DNA of 5,932 nucleotides from an uncultured Saprospiraceae bacterium (GCA_937967535.1 CALCMV010000229.1:1-5932); one strand, 5' to 3'. Numbered from the stretch's first letter, positions 1 through 5,932 are shown. Notes: generated by a model not told the origin, from the sequence alone. Numbers and translations are program-made.

Positions 1-123
1 AACGGCATCCGTTGTGGTCATTCTTCCGGTGTAAGGGTCGGTGAGTGGTATGAGGTTGAGTTGGCGCAATTGGTCATTCATCAAACCTGATGTGGCATCA
101 TAGGCACCTTCCAATATCACATT
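1..123 (-). other. Conserved-looking C-terminal segment of the LRR/Ig protein (from residue 1475, cut by the window edge)
   Basis: After the last sandwich the chain reads VILEGAYDATSGLMNDQLR (1476-1494), then LIPLTDPYTG and TDAV at the edge. From memory, LEG.YD..TGLM.D.LR..LIP...PY occurs near the C-terminal end of many large Saprospiraceae surface proteins, often before a further sandwich and a sorting domain. Its function is unknown to me. The end of the protein is not in the window, so a type IX sorting domain can be neither confirmed nor excluded. Confidence 0.5.
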
Positions 124-3100
124 TGAATAGATGTCAGCGACCCAAATAGATACGGTTTTTGAGCAACCTTCCGAATTGCTGACAGTCAAGGTGTGCTGTC
201 CCGGCGTGAGTGATGTTGTGGAAGCACCGGATAGCCCATTCCATTCATATTGAATATCAGGAATATTAGAAATTAGCTCAATAGCTCCATCAGTATTTGT
301 TTGTAATTCAACATCGGGCAAAGGCGTACCATTCGGCACGATGACCATTGCTGTCAAGCTTTGTCCGAAATCGTCTGTCACAATCACTTGGTGTTCTCCC
401 GGTGGGAGATTCTCGGCAGTGGCGGTAGTGTCGCCATTGCCCCATTGATACTCATAAGGCGGTGTGCCGCTTGTGATAGTAACAGTTGCCGAAGAAGGTT
501 CTTCGCAAGTAGCAGCATAAGCAATCGCCTCAAATTCGAGTGCAGGAATAATACCTTCCCCACTTCCACTCCTAAATGAACCAATAAAAACATCTTCTCC
601 ACGCAAGAGCGTACCATCGCTTTGTATCGCTGTGATATTGCGGATGACCGCACGAAATTGAGGGGTATCGGCGGTTGGTAAATCATTGGAAATAACATTG
701 AGTGTACCAAGCGCACCAAGTCCTGTTTTGTTTTGTAAATCACTGCGCGTGAGCGCGAAATCACTGCGTCGAACATAATCATCATGCACCGAAACGACAT
801 TGGATGGAGCAAGCCATGAGTTCGTATTTGTCAATTCGGCAGTATAACTTTCTGCACTATTCAGATTGCTAAGGTCGAGGGTGAATGATAATCCGTGTAT
901 AGGTGTTGTGCCTTGTGCATTATTGCCTACACTAATTTCAATTTCATATTCGGAAGTACCGGCAAAATTCTGTGCCTGTGCAATCTGTGGGCTGATTTGC
1001 AGGGCATCGCCTTGATAAAATTGGTGCTGATAATTGATGTTGGTTTTCTGATAATTGACTTCGATAATATCCAAATCGGCTTCATCCACCAAGCCACTGC
1101 CATCGGTGTCTTGGTGTTTACCGTTGATTCCCCCGATAGCATTATCCCAGTCGGGTGTGGGTTGAGGTGTCCATACTACGGAAGCATCAGGACGTATTTC
1201 TCCTGTGTTGCCATTTGCCAATCCCCAAAATAATACGTCTGCACCGCTTACGATACCATCTGCATTGGCATCGCCGGGATATACGGGGCTTTCGGGGGCA
1301 ATGCCTTCTATGACGAGTGTAATTGGGGCGGTATTGAGTACGTAGTTCCAAAGTGTCTCATTATATACTTGGCAGGTGTAGATACCTACATCGTCTAATT
1401 GTACATTATCCAATACCAATTGATTTTGTGTAGTGGTATCAATCGGAATACTGTTGCGAAACCAGTGGTAGGTATTGTCCGGTACATTCTCGTCAAATTC
1501 TAAATCAATTATAAAATCATCGCCAACGGTCAACTCTATGGTGTCGGGTGTGCCTATGGTGTTTTGGTAGCCGAAGTTGAAGTCTTTAAATTGGAGCAGG
1601 TCATCGTAAGTGAGATAATTATAGTATAAATCCAAATCGTACAACCATGTCCAGTTTTCCGCCAGATTTGGAGGAAGGCTACTCAACTGGTTATATCTTA
1701 AACTTACACGCTCAAGTCGGGTTAAATTATATATTTCTTCAGGTAAAGTTGTCAAATTTCCGGATAATTCGAGTTCACTCAAATTCGTGAGATTGCCGAT
1801 TCCGGGCGGTAGTTCGGTGAAATCTCCTTCTATACGCAAGATTTCTAAATTGGTCAACGTGGTAAGTTCTATGGGAATAGGTCCGTTTATCCATTCTTCG
1901 GTAACGGAAAAAACACGCAGCTTAGTCAAGTTACGTACACTTCTTGGGATAGTACCTGATACACGATTTTCCTTGATATAGATAGTTTCTACATCCAATA
2001 ATTGCCCGATGGCTTCAGGGATATACTCAAGACGATCATCATTAAATCCTAATCCGACAACACACCCTTCTTCCGATAATTGTACACCATACCACTCTTC
2101 CAGTGGTTTTGAAAAATCCCAATGCACACGTTCACCATTAATTTCTGCCGCACCGATTTGTATGAGAGCGAGTGAGTCTCTGAGTCGGCAATTGTTATTG
2201 AGTTCATCTACCACTAGCGTTATAGTAGCTATATTTAACATCAATTCGGGCAGTGCAGGGTTAGTAATTTGACAATCATAATTTCCGCTGTCTGTCGTTT
2301 GCAAGTTGGTTAGTGGCAATACACCCTCTGTGGTTGTTGTGAGAAAGTTGCCGTCTTTATACCATGTATAAATATTATTTTCTACATCTTTATCAAAATC
2401 AAGGTAAATCGTGTAGTCGCTACCCGGTGTTGTGCTAATAAAAAGTGCTCCTTCGATGCTATCTTGAGGAGCATAGCTATAGCTATTCGGAGTATTTGGG
2501 CGTATCAAATCCTCAAAAGTCAATTGGTTGTAAGTAACATTGAGTGAATCTACCGATGGATTAAAGAAATCCGGCAGAAGTTCGGCTATTTTATTGTGTT
2601 GCAACTCTACAACTCGTAGCTGCTCCAGATCATGATAATCATCTATATAATTTCCTACTAAATCATTATCATTCAAACGCAACACTTCTATACCAGCATT
2701 TTGAGGAATCAAGTCTGTGTAATGCGGGTTCCACCTATCAGATGCAAAAGTATTATTGCTTACATCCAGATATTTCAATCCGGCGGTTGACATTCCATTA
2801 ATATTTAATATTTTATTGTTGCTGCAATCCAGATATTCGAGTGAATCTAGTAGTGAATGGATATTGATACTCCCTGTCAGTTGATTATGTGATATATCGG
2901 CATACTTCAATTTTGAAAAAGGCAAAGGGTTATTAGTTGGAAGGCTACCAATAAAACTACCTGTCAGGTTATTGTGACTTAAATCAATGACTTCCAAATC
3001 ATCCAACTGTTCCATACGCTGTATAAAAACTCCCTGTGTGAGTAAGTTGGGCAATAACAACTCTTTTACTCTACCATCGGCATTGAGTGTTACACCTTCC

Positions 3101-4545
3101 CAAGTGTTTATGGGTTGAGTCGTATCCCAACCATGCCCCGGCTTAAAAGTGACTGTTTGTTCAAAAAGTGTTAAAATCAGAGAATCCAGCGCGCGTCCAC
3201 TTGGCATCACCAAAACTTCCACAGGCTCCGTGTACAAAGTTAAATCAGGCAGCGCAGGATTCGTCAATTCACAGATGTATGTGCCTGAATCATCGGGTTG
3301 AAGATCCGTCAGGCTAAACGCTATATAATCCACAAAATCGGCTACTTCGGTGCCATTCTGATACCAGGTATATATATTTCCGGGCTCTCCATGGTTAAAT
3401 TCCTCTGCGACCATATGTGTATTATTTCCGGCTTTTTCTATGATGGTGTCAGGCGAAGCAGGCAGCGGATTTTGAGGATGGTATATAAAGTCAGGTGCTT
3501 GCTCTTCGGCAAAAACCAATAAATCATACATGGTAAGTGCGTTATTTTGTATGTTAAAATAGTCAAGATTGGGTATGCGAACAGCACCATTTATGCTCGT
3601 AATATTATTGTCTCGTAAGTCTAAGTGTGTCAGACATGCTAAATCACGCATACGGGTCTGGTAATAAAAACTTCCCTCTGACAATGCCCCCTGTAGTTCC
3701 AAGCGTTCTACACAACCTTCTGAAGAAAGTGTCACTCCGTACCAAGTATCTATCGGTTGTGAAAGGTCCCATCTCTGTGCTTCCAATTTGAATTCACAAT
3801 CCTCATAGAATCTTGTCAAAGATAGGGAATCACGTTCCCTAACTCCACCCATATTCAATATTTGAGGGGCTATTTGGAGTGTCAAATCGGGGAATCTCGG
3901 ATTGGTCACGGTGGCTGTATATGTTCCTGCATCCGAAGCCTGTACACCATTCAAATCAAGTGTGTTTAATTGAGTCGTAGCTATTAGCGTACCGTCTTTA
4001 TACCACTTAACTTCATTATCGCTAATATTTGCATGGGGTAGCTTAATCGTATAATCTATGTCGGGAAATGCTTGATGCTCCGTTGTATCACCTATTATTC
4101 CTTGCGGTATATACACCAATTCTACGTCATCATTTGGCAAATCAAGATGTGACCAAAGGTAGATAAAAGTTATCTGATTATTCGATACATCAACATAAGT
4201 CAATTGATCGGCTTCCTCCATATCCGGTAGGGAATTCAAATTATTATCGCTCAAATCCACATGAGTTAGTTGAGACATCGTATTGAAACGGACATAATGA
4301 GGGTTACCGGTACCTTCCAACATACCGGACAATTCGAGACGCTCCACACAGCCTTCCTGCGAAAGTGTCACTCCATTCCACGTATTCATAGGAGTTTCCA
4401 AATCCCATTCAAATTCAGTTTTGAAGTCAACAAAACGATGAAATTTCACCAAAGTCAACGAATCCTGAAGTCTGCAATTATCCTGTGCAAAAGCAAAAGT
4501 GCAAATGACGAAAAAAAATAAAGGAGTTAAGAATAAATATTTCAT
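1..4545 (-). CDS. Large secreted multidomain LRR/Ig-like/dockerin/SprB-repeat protein (3' end outside window)
   Basis: This is an open frame of 1515 codons with no internal stop. It begins at the ATG at 4545-4543 and runs off the window at base 1. The start is well fixed: an in-frame stop (TAA on the minus strand, bases 4569-4567) lies just upstream, no other ATG lies between, and a signal peptide follows at once. Domain order by residue: signal peptide 1-20; four LRR plus Ig-like modules at 22-234, 235-451, 452-785 and 786-1081; two EF-hand/dockerin-type loops at 1092-1103 and 1146-1157; a cohesin-like sandwich at about 1168-1324; SprB/PKD-like domains at about 1339-1405 and 1411-1470; a C-terminal segment from 1475. 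LRR and Ig-like domains normally bind proteins or glycans, so an extracellular adhesin or binding role is inferred; the ligand is unknown. Type IX secretion is plausible for this class, but the sorting domain would lie beyond base 1. No catalytic domain is visible. Confidence 0.93.
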   Translation of the reverse strand, partial: MKYLFLTPLFFFVICTFAFAQDNCRLQDSLTLVKFHRFVDFKTEFEWDLETPMNTWNGVTLSQEGCVERLELSGMLEGTGNPHYVRFNTMSQLTHVDLSDNNLNSLPDMEEADQLTYVDVSNNQITFIYLWSHLDLPNDDVELVYIPQGIIGDTTEHQAFPDIDYTIKLPHANISDNEVKWYKDGTLIATTQLNTLDLNGVQASDAGTYTATVTNPRFPDLTLQIAPQILNMGGVRERDSLSLTRFYEDCEFKLEAQRWDLSQPIDTWYGVTLSSEGCVERLELQGALSEGSFYYQTRMRDLACLTHLDLRDNNITSINGAVRIPNLDYFNIQNNALTMYDLLVFAEEQAPDFIYHPQNPLPASPDTIIEKAGNNTHMVAEEFNHGEPGNIYTWYQNGTEVADFVDYIAFSLTDLQPDDSGTYICELTNPALPDLTLYTEPVEVLVMPSGRALDSLILTLFEQTVTFKPGHGWDTTQPINTWEGVTLNADGRVKELLLPNLLTQGVFIQRMEQLDDLEVIDLSHNNLTGSFIGSLPTNNPLPFSKLKYADISHNQLTGSINIHSLLDSLEYLDCSNNKILNINGMSTAGLKYLDVSNNTFASDRWNPHYTDLIPQNAGIEVLRLNDNDLVGNYIDDYHDLEQLRVVELQHNKIAELLPDFFNPSVDSLNVTYNQLTFEDLIRPNTPNSYSYAPQDSIEGALFISTTPGSDYTIYLDFDKDVENNIYTWYKDGNFLTTTTEGVLPLTNLQTTDSGNYDCQITNPALPELMLNIATITLVVDELNNNCRLRDSLALIQIGAAEINGERVHWDFSKPLEEWYGVQLSEEGCVVGLGFNDDRLEYIPEAIGQLLDVETIYIKENRVSGTIPRSVRNLTKLRVFSVTEEWINGPIPIELTTLTNLEILRIEGDFTELPPGIGNLTNLSELELSGNLTTLPEEIYNLTRLERVSLRYNQLSSLPPNLAENWTWLYDLDLYYNYLTYDDLLQFKDFNFGYQNTIGTPDTIELTVGDDFIIDLEFDENVPDNTYHWFRNSIPIDTTTQNQLVLDNVQLDDVGIYTCQVYNETLWNYVLNTAPITLVIEGIAPESPVYPGDANADGIVSGADVLFWGLANGNTGEIRPDASVVWTPQPTPDWDNAIGGINGKHQDTDGSGLVDEADLDIIEVNYQKTNINYQHQFYQGDALQISPQIAQAQNFAGTSEYEIEISVGNNAQGTTPIHGLSFTLDLSNLNSAESYTAELTNTNSWLAPSNVVSVHDDYVRRSDFALTRSDLQNKTGLGALGTLNVISNDLPTADTPQFRAVIRNITAIQSDGTLLRGEDVFIGSFRSGSGEGIIPALEFEAIAYAATCEEPSSATVTITSGTPPYEYQWGNGDTTATAENLPPGEHQVIVTDDFGQSLTAMVIVPNGTPLPDVELQTNTDGAIELISNIPDIQYEWNGLSGASTTSLTPGQHTLTVSNSEGCSKTVSIWVADIYSNVILEGAYDATSGLMNDQLRQLNLIPLTDPYTGRMTTTDAV
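136..315 (-). other. Second, diverged SprB/PKD-like domain (residues about 1411-1470)
   Basis: This segment repeats the pattern more weakly: IQYEWNGLSG (1431-1440, Trp1435), TTSLTPGQHTLTVSNSEGC (1443-1461) and a last strand KTVSIWVAD. The L.PG.H.LTVS...GC ending is a good match to the C-terminal half of SprB-type repeats. The first half is short and lacks the G.PPY motif. Confidence 0.6.
331..531 (-). other. SprB-repeat/PKD-like domain (residues about 1339-1405)
   Basis: The segment has the pattern of SprB-type repeats: Cys1347 near the start, VTITSGTPPYEYQWGNGD (1355-1372), ENLPPGEHQVIVTDDFG (1378-1394) and a closing strand. The G.PPY.Y.W..GD and L..G.H.V.VTD..G signatures are typical. Such domains are common in large cell-surface adhesins of gliding and non-gliding Bacteroidota exported by the type IX system. 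The usual Cys after the final VTD.xG is Gln1395 here. Confidence 0.75.
574..1044 (-). other. Cohesin-like beta-sandwich region (residues about 1168-1324)
   Basis: Directly after the calcium loops comes a beta-rich segment: YEIEISVGNN, then PIHGLSFTLDL, a SWL motif (1243-1245), RSDFALTRSDL (Arg1261 to Leu1271) and GLGALGTLNVI. The order of a GLSFTLDL-type strand, SWL, D.ALTR.D and G.G.LG.L.VI recalls cohesin-like domains that follow dockerin-like loops in Saprospiraceae proteins. The fold assignment rests on motif memory and strand pattern only. An alternative is an unrelated Ig-like sandwich. Confidence 0.5.
1066..1275 (-). other. Dockerin-type calcium-binding EF-hand pair (residues 1091-1160)
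   Basis: Two 12-residue loops fit the EF-hand/dockerin calcium pattern. Loop 1 is DANADGIVSGAD (1092-1103), with Asp, Asn, Asp, Ser and Asp at positions 1, 3, 5, 9 and 12. Loop 2 is DTDGSGLVDEAD (1146-1157), with Asp, Asp, Ser, Asp and Asp at the same positions. They are joined by a Trp- and Pro-containing linker of about 42 residues, longer than in classical cellulosomal dockerins. I recall this spacing from large Saprospiraceae surface proteins. The likely role is calcium-dependent rigidity between the LRR-Ig part and the C-terminal sandwiches; partner binding is possible but not shown. Confidence 0.8.
1303..2190 (-). repeat. LRR-Ig module 4 (residues 786-1081)
   Basis: The cap reads CRLRDSLAL, nearly the same as in module 1, then WDFSKPLEEWYGVQL (Trp809, Trp818) and EGCVVGL (Cys828). 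About seven repeats follow. Several are of the IP/LP type, for example SGTIPRSVRNLTKL (863-876), ELPPGIGNLTNL (911-922) and TLPEEIYNLTRL (933-944), unlike the shorter repeats of modules 1-3. The closing motif YNYLTYDDLLQF (975-986) precedes an Ig-like domain at about 1000-1080 with YHWFRN (Trp1028) and DDVGIYTC (1051-1058). The conserved TNPxxP(D/E)L tail of the other Ig domains is lost here. Confidence 0.86.
2191..3192 (-). repeat. LRR-Ig module 3 with expanded LRR array (residues 452-785)
   Basis: The cap reads ALDSLIL, then WDTTQPINTWEGVTL (Trp473, Trp482) and DGRVKEL, closely resembling the N-terminal caps of plant-type LRR proteins. About eight leucine-rich repeats follow, including LEVIDLSHNNLTG, LKYADISHNQLTG, LEYLDCSNNKI, LKYLDVSNNTF, IEVLRLNDNDL and LRVVELQHNKI. 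An irregular stretch around residues 600-618 interrupts the array. The closing motif YNQLTFEDL and the segment YSYAPQDSI (689-697) lead to an Ig-like domain at about 698-779 with YTWYKDG (Trp728) and DSGNYDC (752-758). This module is about 120 residues longer than modules 1 and 2, and the extra length is in the LRR array. Confidence 0.87.
3193..3843 (-). repeat. LRR-Ig module 2 (residues 235-451)
   Basis: The cap reads RERDSLSL, then WDLSQPIDTWYGVTL (Trp259, Trp268) and EGCVERLEL (Cys278). Three repeats follow: VERLELQG, LTHLDLRDNNI and LDYFNIQNNAL. The closing motif NNALTMYDLLVF is followed by YHPQ and an Ig-like domain at about 359-446, with YTWYQNG (Trp394) and DDSGTYIC (418-425). Equivalent tryptophans of modules 1 and 2 lie 212 residues apart. 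A 14-bp exact match (bases 3725-3738 and 4361-4374, 636 bp apart) remains in the cap-encoding DNA, as expected for an old tandem duplication under protein-level selection. Confidence 0.85.
3844..4482 (-). repeat. LRR-Ig module 1 (residues 22-234)
   Basis: The module starts with the cap DNCRLQDSL, then WD...P..TWNGVTL (Trp56) and EGCVERLEL (Cys66). About three leucine-rich repeats follow: VERLELSG, LTHVDLSDNNL and LTYVDVSNNQI. A closing segment with YIPQ (145-148) leads into an Ig-like domain at about 150-232 with the core WYKDG (Trp181) and the tyrosine-corner motif DAGTYTA (205-211). Unlike the other three modules, this Ig domain has Ala in place of the Cys after the Tyr. The end of the Ig domain, TNPRFPDLTL, recurs in modules 2 and 3. 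Confidence 0.85.
4486..4545 (-). other. Sec signal peptide of the LRR/Ig protein (residues 1-20)
   Basis: The N-terminus reads MKYLFLTPLFFFVICTFAFA followed by QDNC. One Lys at position 2 is followed by a hydrophobic, Phe-rich core of about 15 residues and then an Ala-Phe-Ala site with Gln as the first mature residue. This is the usual signal peptidase I pattern in Bacteroidota. Cys15 lies inside the core and is preceded by Val-Ile, so it does not make a lipobox; the protein is probably not a lipoprotein. Confidence 0.9.
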
Positions 4546-4690
4546 AGTCAAGAATTTTAACAGTGTTTAGATGATGTTTCGTAAAGTAGTCGTTTTGTAT
4601 AATGCAAAAGTACGGTGGATATTTGTTATTTTTTGTTAATTTTATCAGTGTGAATATTTACAATTAATATTATTATTGTTTTATAAAATA
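4546..4690. other. Divergent AT-rich intergenic region
   Basis: These 145 bp separate the start codons of two divergent genes and must hold both promoters. No Shine-Dalgarno sequence precedes either start, as is usual in Bacteroidota. The half nearer the plus-strand gene (4620-4690) is almost wholly A and T. One clear -7 element, for the minus-strand gene, is annotated separately. I found no convincing inverted repeat or operator. Confidence 0.8.
4605..4612 (-). promoter_or_regulatory. Bacteroidota-type -7 promoter box for the LRR/Ig gene
   Basis: Read on the minus strand, the bases are TACTTTTG within CCGTACTTTTGCA. This matches the Bacteroidota primary sigma-factor -7 consensus TAnnTTTG exactly. 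It lies 59 bp upstream of the ATG at 4545, giving an inferred 5' leader of roughly 50 nt. The -33 position, about 20 bp further upstream, has no TTTG or TTG, so this half is weak or absent. Confidence 0.6.
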
Positions 4691-5932
4691 ATGATTAATA
4701 ATAAAATGAATGATTCAAAAATATATTTACTCTTACTAATTTTTGATAAAAAAGAGCTACGCGAATTGGAAAAATTTGTGAAAAGTCCGTTTTTTAATAC
4801 CGATAAATCCGTTGTTCGGCTATTTAAATGGTTAAAAAAGCATGTAGAAAATAAAAAACAAGCTCCTACAAAACACCTGTCGTACATCCGTACTTTCATC
4901 GATAAATCTGCTCCTTCAAATCCCCTGACTTCAGCCGAAGCACAGGCACTCAATGTGGTATCAAGCAAACTCACCCAATTGGTTTTCAATTATTTAACAT
5001 GGAAAAAACTGGAAGAAAATAAGACATACAAACAACATCTACTCCTGCAAAGTTTTTTGGATAAAAATATGCCGGATTTATTCCGTGTACATTTTACAAA
5101 AACTTATACCGAAAGTAACACCCAAAATATTAGTGCAGAAACCTACTACAATCAACACCTACTCGAATACGATTTTTCTCGTTGGAATTTGTTGCAAAAA
5201 CACAATATTAAACAAAAAGATAATCTGCAATCGGTGAGTGATAATTTGACGATTTTCTATCTCGTTCGGCAGTTTCAATTGGTGTTTGAAATGCTCGCTA
5301 TGCAACGCACGTATAAGACCGATTACGATTTGGATTTCTTAGAATCGGTCTTTGATGTTGCCGACCTTCCAAGATTTTTCGACGAGCCGCTTGTGCAGAC
5401 CTATTGCGTGGCAGTACGTATGTTTAAAGACCAAGATGCTGAGAGTTTCCGACAATTAAAAACGTTATTACTCACTCATAATCAAATAGATAAGAGGGCA
5501 AAGAATGACCTTTACATCATTGCTGCCAATTTTTGTATAGCCCAAGTCATCGCCGGACAAACCGACTATCTCGAAGAACTTTTCCGACTTTATCAAGTAA
5601 TGGCTGAAAAAAATCTCTTGGCAGAAGGAGAATATATTCCGGTTGATAAAATGAAAAATATCATCAGCGTAGCTTGCCAACTGCGGCACTTTGATTGGAT
5701 TCGGCAACTTATTGAGGATACTAAAATACACATTGCACCACATTTTCGGGAGAGCGTGTATTCCTTCGGTATCGGTGTGATTCATTTTTATAAAGGCGAA
5801 TTGCGACAAGCCATCAGCCACCTCATTCGAGTGGATGATATTGACATCAATTATCACCTGTCCGGCAGATTTGTACTGATGAAAGCCTATTACGACCTCG
5901 ACGAAGATTTCAGTGAGCGCACTGAGCAAATT
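4691..5932 (+). CDS. Uncharacterised Bacteroidota helical-repeat (TPR-like) protein, 3' end outside window
   Basis: There are 414 codons without a stop up to the window edge. The ATG at 4691 is taken as the start; the in-frame ATG at 4706 (residue 6) is an equally plausible one. An in-frame TAA at 4637-4639 closes the frame upstream. No signal peptide or membrane segment is visible, so the protein is probably cytoplasmic. The N-terminus has KKELRELEKFVKSPFFN (20-36), a signature I recall from an uncharacterised family of about 500 residues in Saprospiraceae and relatives. Later family-like stretches are TYYNQHLLEYDFSRW (151-165) and HFYKGELRQAISHLIRVDDID followed by a KAYYDL segment (398-403), which look like TPR-type helix pairs. 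No catalytic motif is visible. A scaffold or protein-interaction role is only inference. If family length holds, roughly 80-120 residues lie outside the window. Confidence 0.88.
   Translation, partial: MINNKMNDSKIYLLLLIFDKKELRELEKFVKSPFFNTDKSVVRLFKWLKKHVENKKQAPTKHLSYIRTFIDKSAPSNPLTSAEAQALNVVSSKLTQLVFNYLTWKKLEENKTYKQHLLLQSFLDKNMPDLFRVHFTKTYTESNTQNISAETYYNQHLLEYDFSRWNLLQKHNIKQKDNLQSVSDNLTIFYLVRQFQLVFEMLAMQRTYKTDYDLDFLESVFDVADLPRFFDEPLVQTYCVAVRMFKDQDAESFRQLKTLLLTHNQIDKRAKNDLYIIAANFCIAQVIAGQTDYLEELFRLYQVMAEKNLLAEGEYIPVDKMKNIISVACQLRHFDWIRQLIEDTKIHIAPHFRESVYSFGIGVIHFYKGELRQAISHLIRVDDIDINYHLSGRFVLMKAYYDLDEDFSERTEQI

Noticed and set aside
737..768. 11-bp direct repeat (AAATCACTGCG at 737-747 and 758-768)
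   Set aside because: It lies inside the coding region and reflects the repeated residues RSDF and TRSDL in the cohesin-like motif. There is no sign of a mobile element or recombination site.
384..812. Open frame of 142 codons on the minus strand
   Set aside because: It lies in another frame of the same strand within the large LRR/Ig gene, has no domain pattern, and overlaps the SprB-like and cohesin-like regions, which are clearly coding in their own frame.
895..1233. Open frame of 112 codons on the plus strand with hydrophobic stretches
   Set aside because: It is antisense to the dockerin-like region of the large gene. The calcium-loop motifs prove the coding frame on the other strand, and the antisense frame resembles no family.
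4501..4503. Cys15 in the signal peptide as a lipoprotein cysteine
   Set aside because: The residues before it (Phe-Val-Ile) do not form a lipobox, and a good signal peptidase I site follows at residue 20.
4598..4603. TATAAT on the plus strand, identical to the sigma-70 -10 box
   Set aside because: Bacteroidota primary sigma factors use TAnnTTTG. In AT-rich intergenic DNA this hexamer is expected by chance, and no suitable -35 element is present.
4681..4989. Open frame of 102 codons on the minus strand, possibly a small gene upstream of the LRR/Ig gene
   Set aside because: It is antisense to the start of the plus-strand gene, whose N-terminal family signature is convincing. Its own N-terminus and composition look like random antisense translation.
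5468..5929. Open frame of 153 codons on the minus strand
   Set aside because: It is antisense to the helical-repeat protein, whose TPR-like pattern runs through this stretch on the plus strand.

Overview
The window looks like a stretch of a Bacteroidota chromosome, most probably from the Saprospiria (Saprospiraceae/Lewinella-like). Three things point there. The long minus-strand gene combines leucine-rich repeats, Ig-like, dockerin-like and SprB-type domains in the style of surface or secreted proteins of that phylum. The plus-strand gene belongs to an uncharacterised helical family I know from the same group. The intergenic region carries a Bacteroidota-type -7 promoter box, and neither gene has a Shine-Dalgarno sequence. 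This placement rests on recognition by eye, not on a search.

Layout: two divergent genes fill the window, and both run off its edges. Bases 1-4545 (minus strand) hold one uninterrupted reading frame of 1515 codons. It starts with a signal peptide at 4545 and leaves the window at base 1 without a stop codon. Bases 4546-4690 are an AT-rich 145-bp divergent intergenic region. Bases 4691-5932 (plus strand) hold the first 414 codons of a second gene, also without a stop in the window. I see no RNA gene, insertion sequence, CRISPR array or terminator.

The minus-strand protein is the main object. After the signal peptide come four tandem modules. Each has an N-terminal cap (DSL... WD...P...W.GV.L), a leucine-rich repeat array, a closing motif and an Ig-like domain ending in D.G.Y. 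The arrays contain about 3, 3, 8 and 7 repeats. Then follow a pair of EF-hand/dockerin-type calcium loops, a cohesin-like beta-sandwich, one clear and one weaker SprB/PKD-like domain, and the start of a conserved-looking C-terminal segment. The likely role is extracellular binding or adhesion with a calcium-stabilised stalk. Export to the surface by the type IX secretion system is plausible, but the C-terminus that would show it lies outside the window.

The plus-strand protein looks cytoplasmic and alpha-helical, without a signal peptide, and its function is unknown. Nothing in the sequence links the two genes beyond the shared intergenic region.
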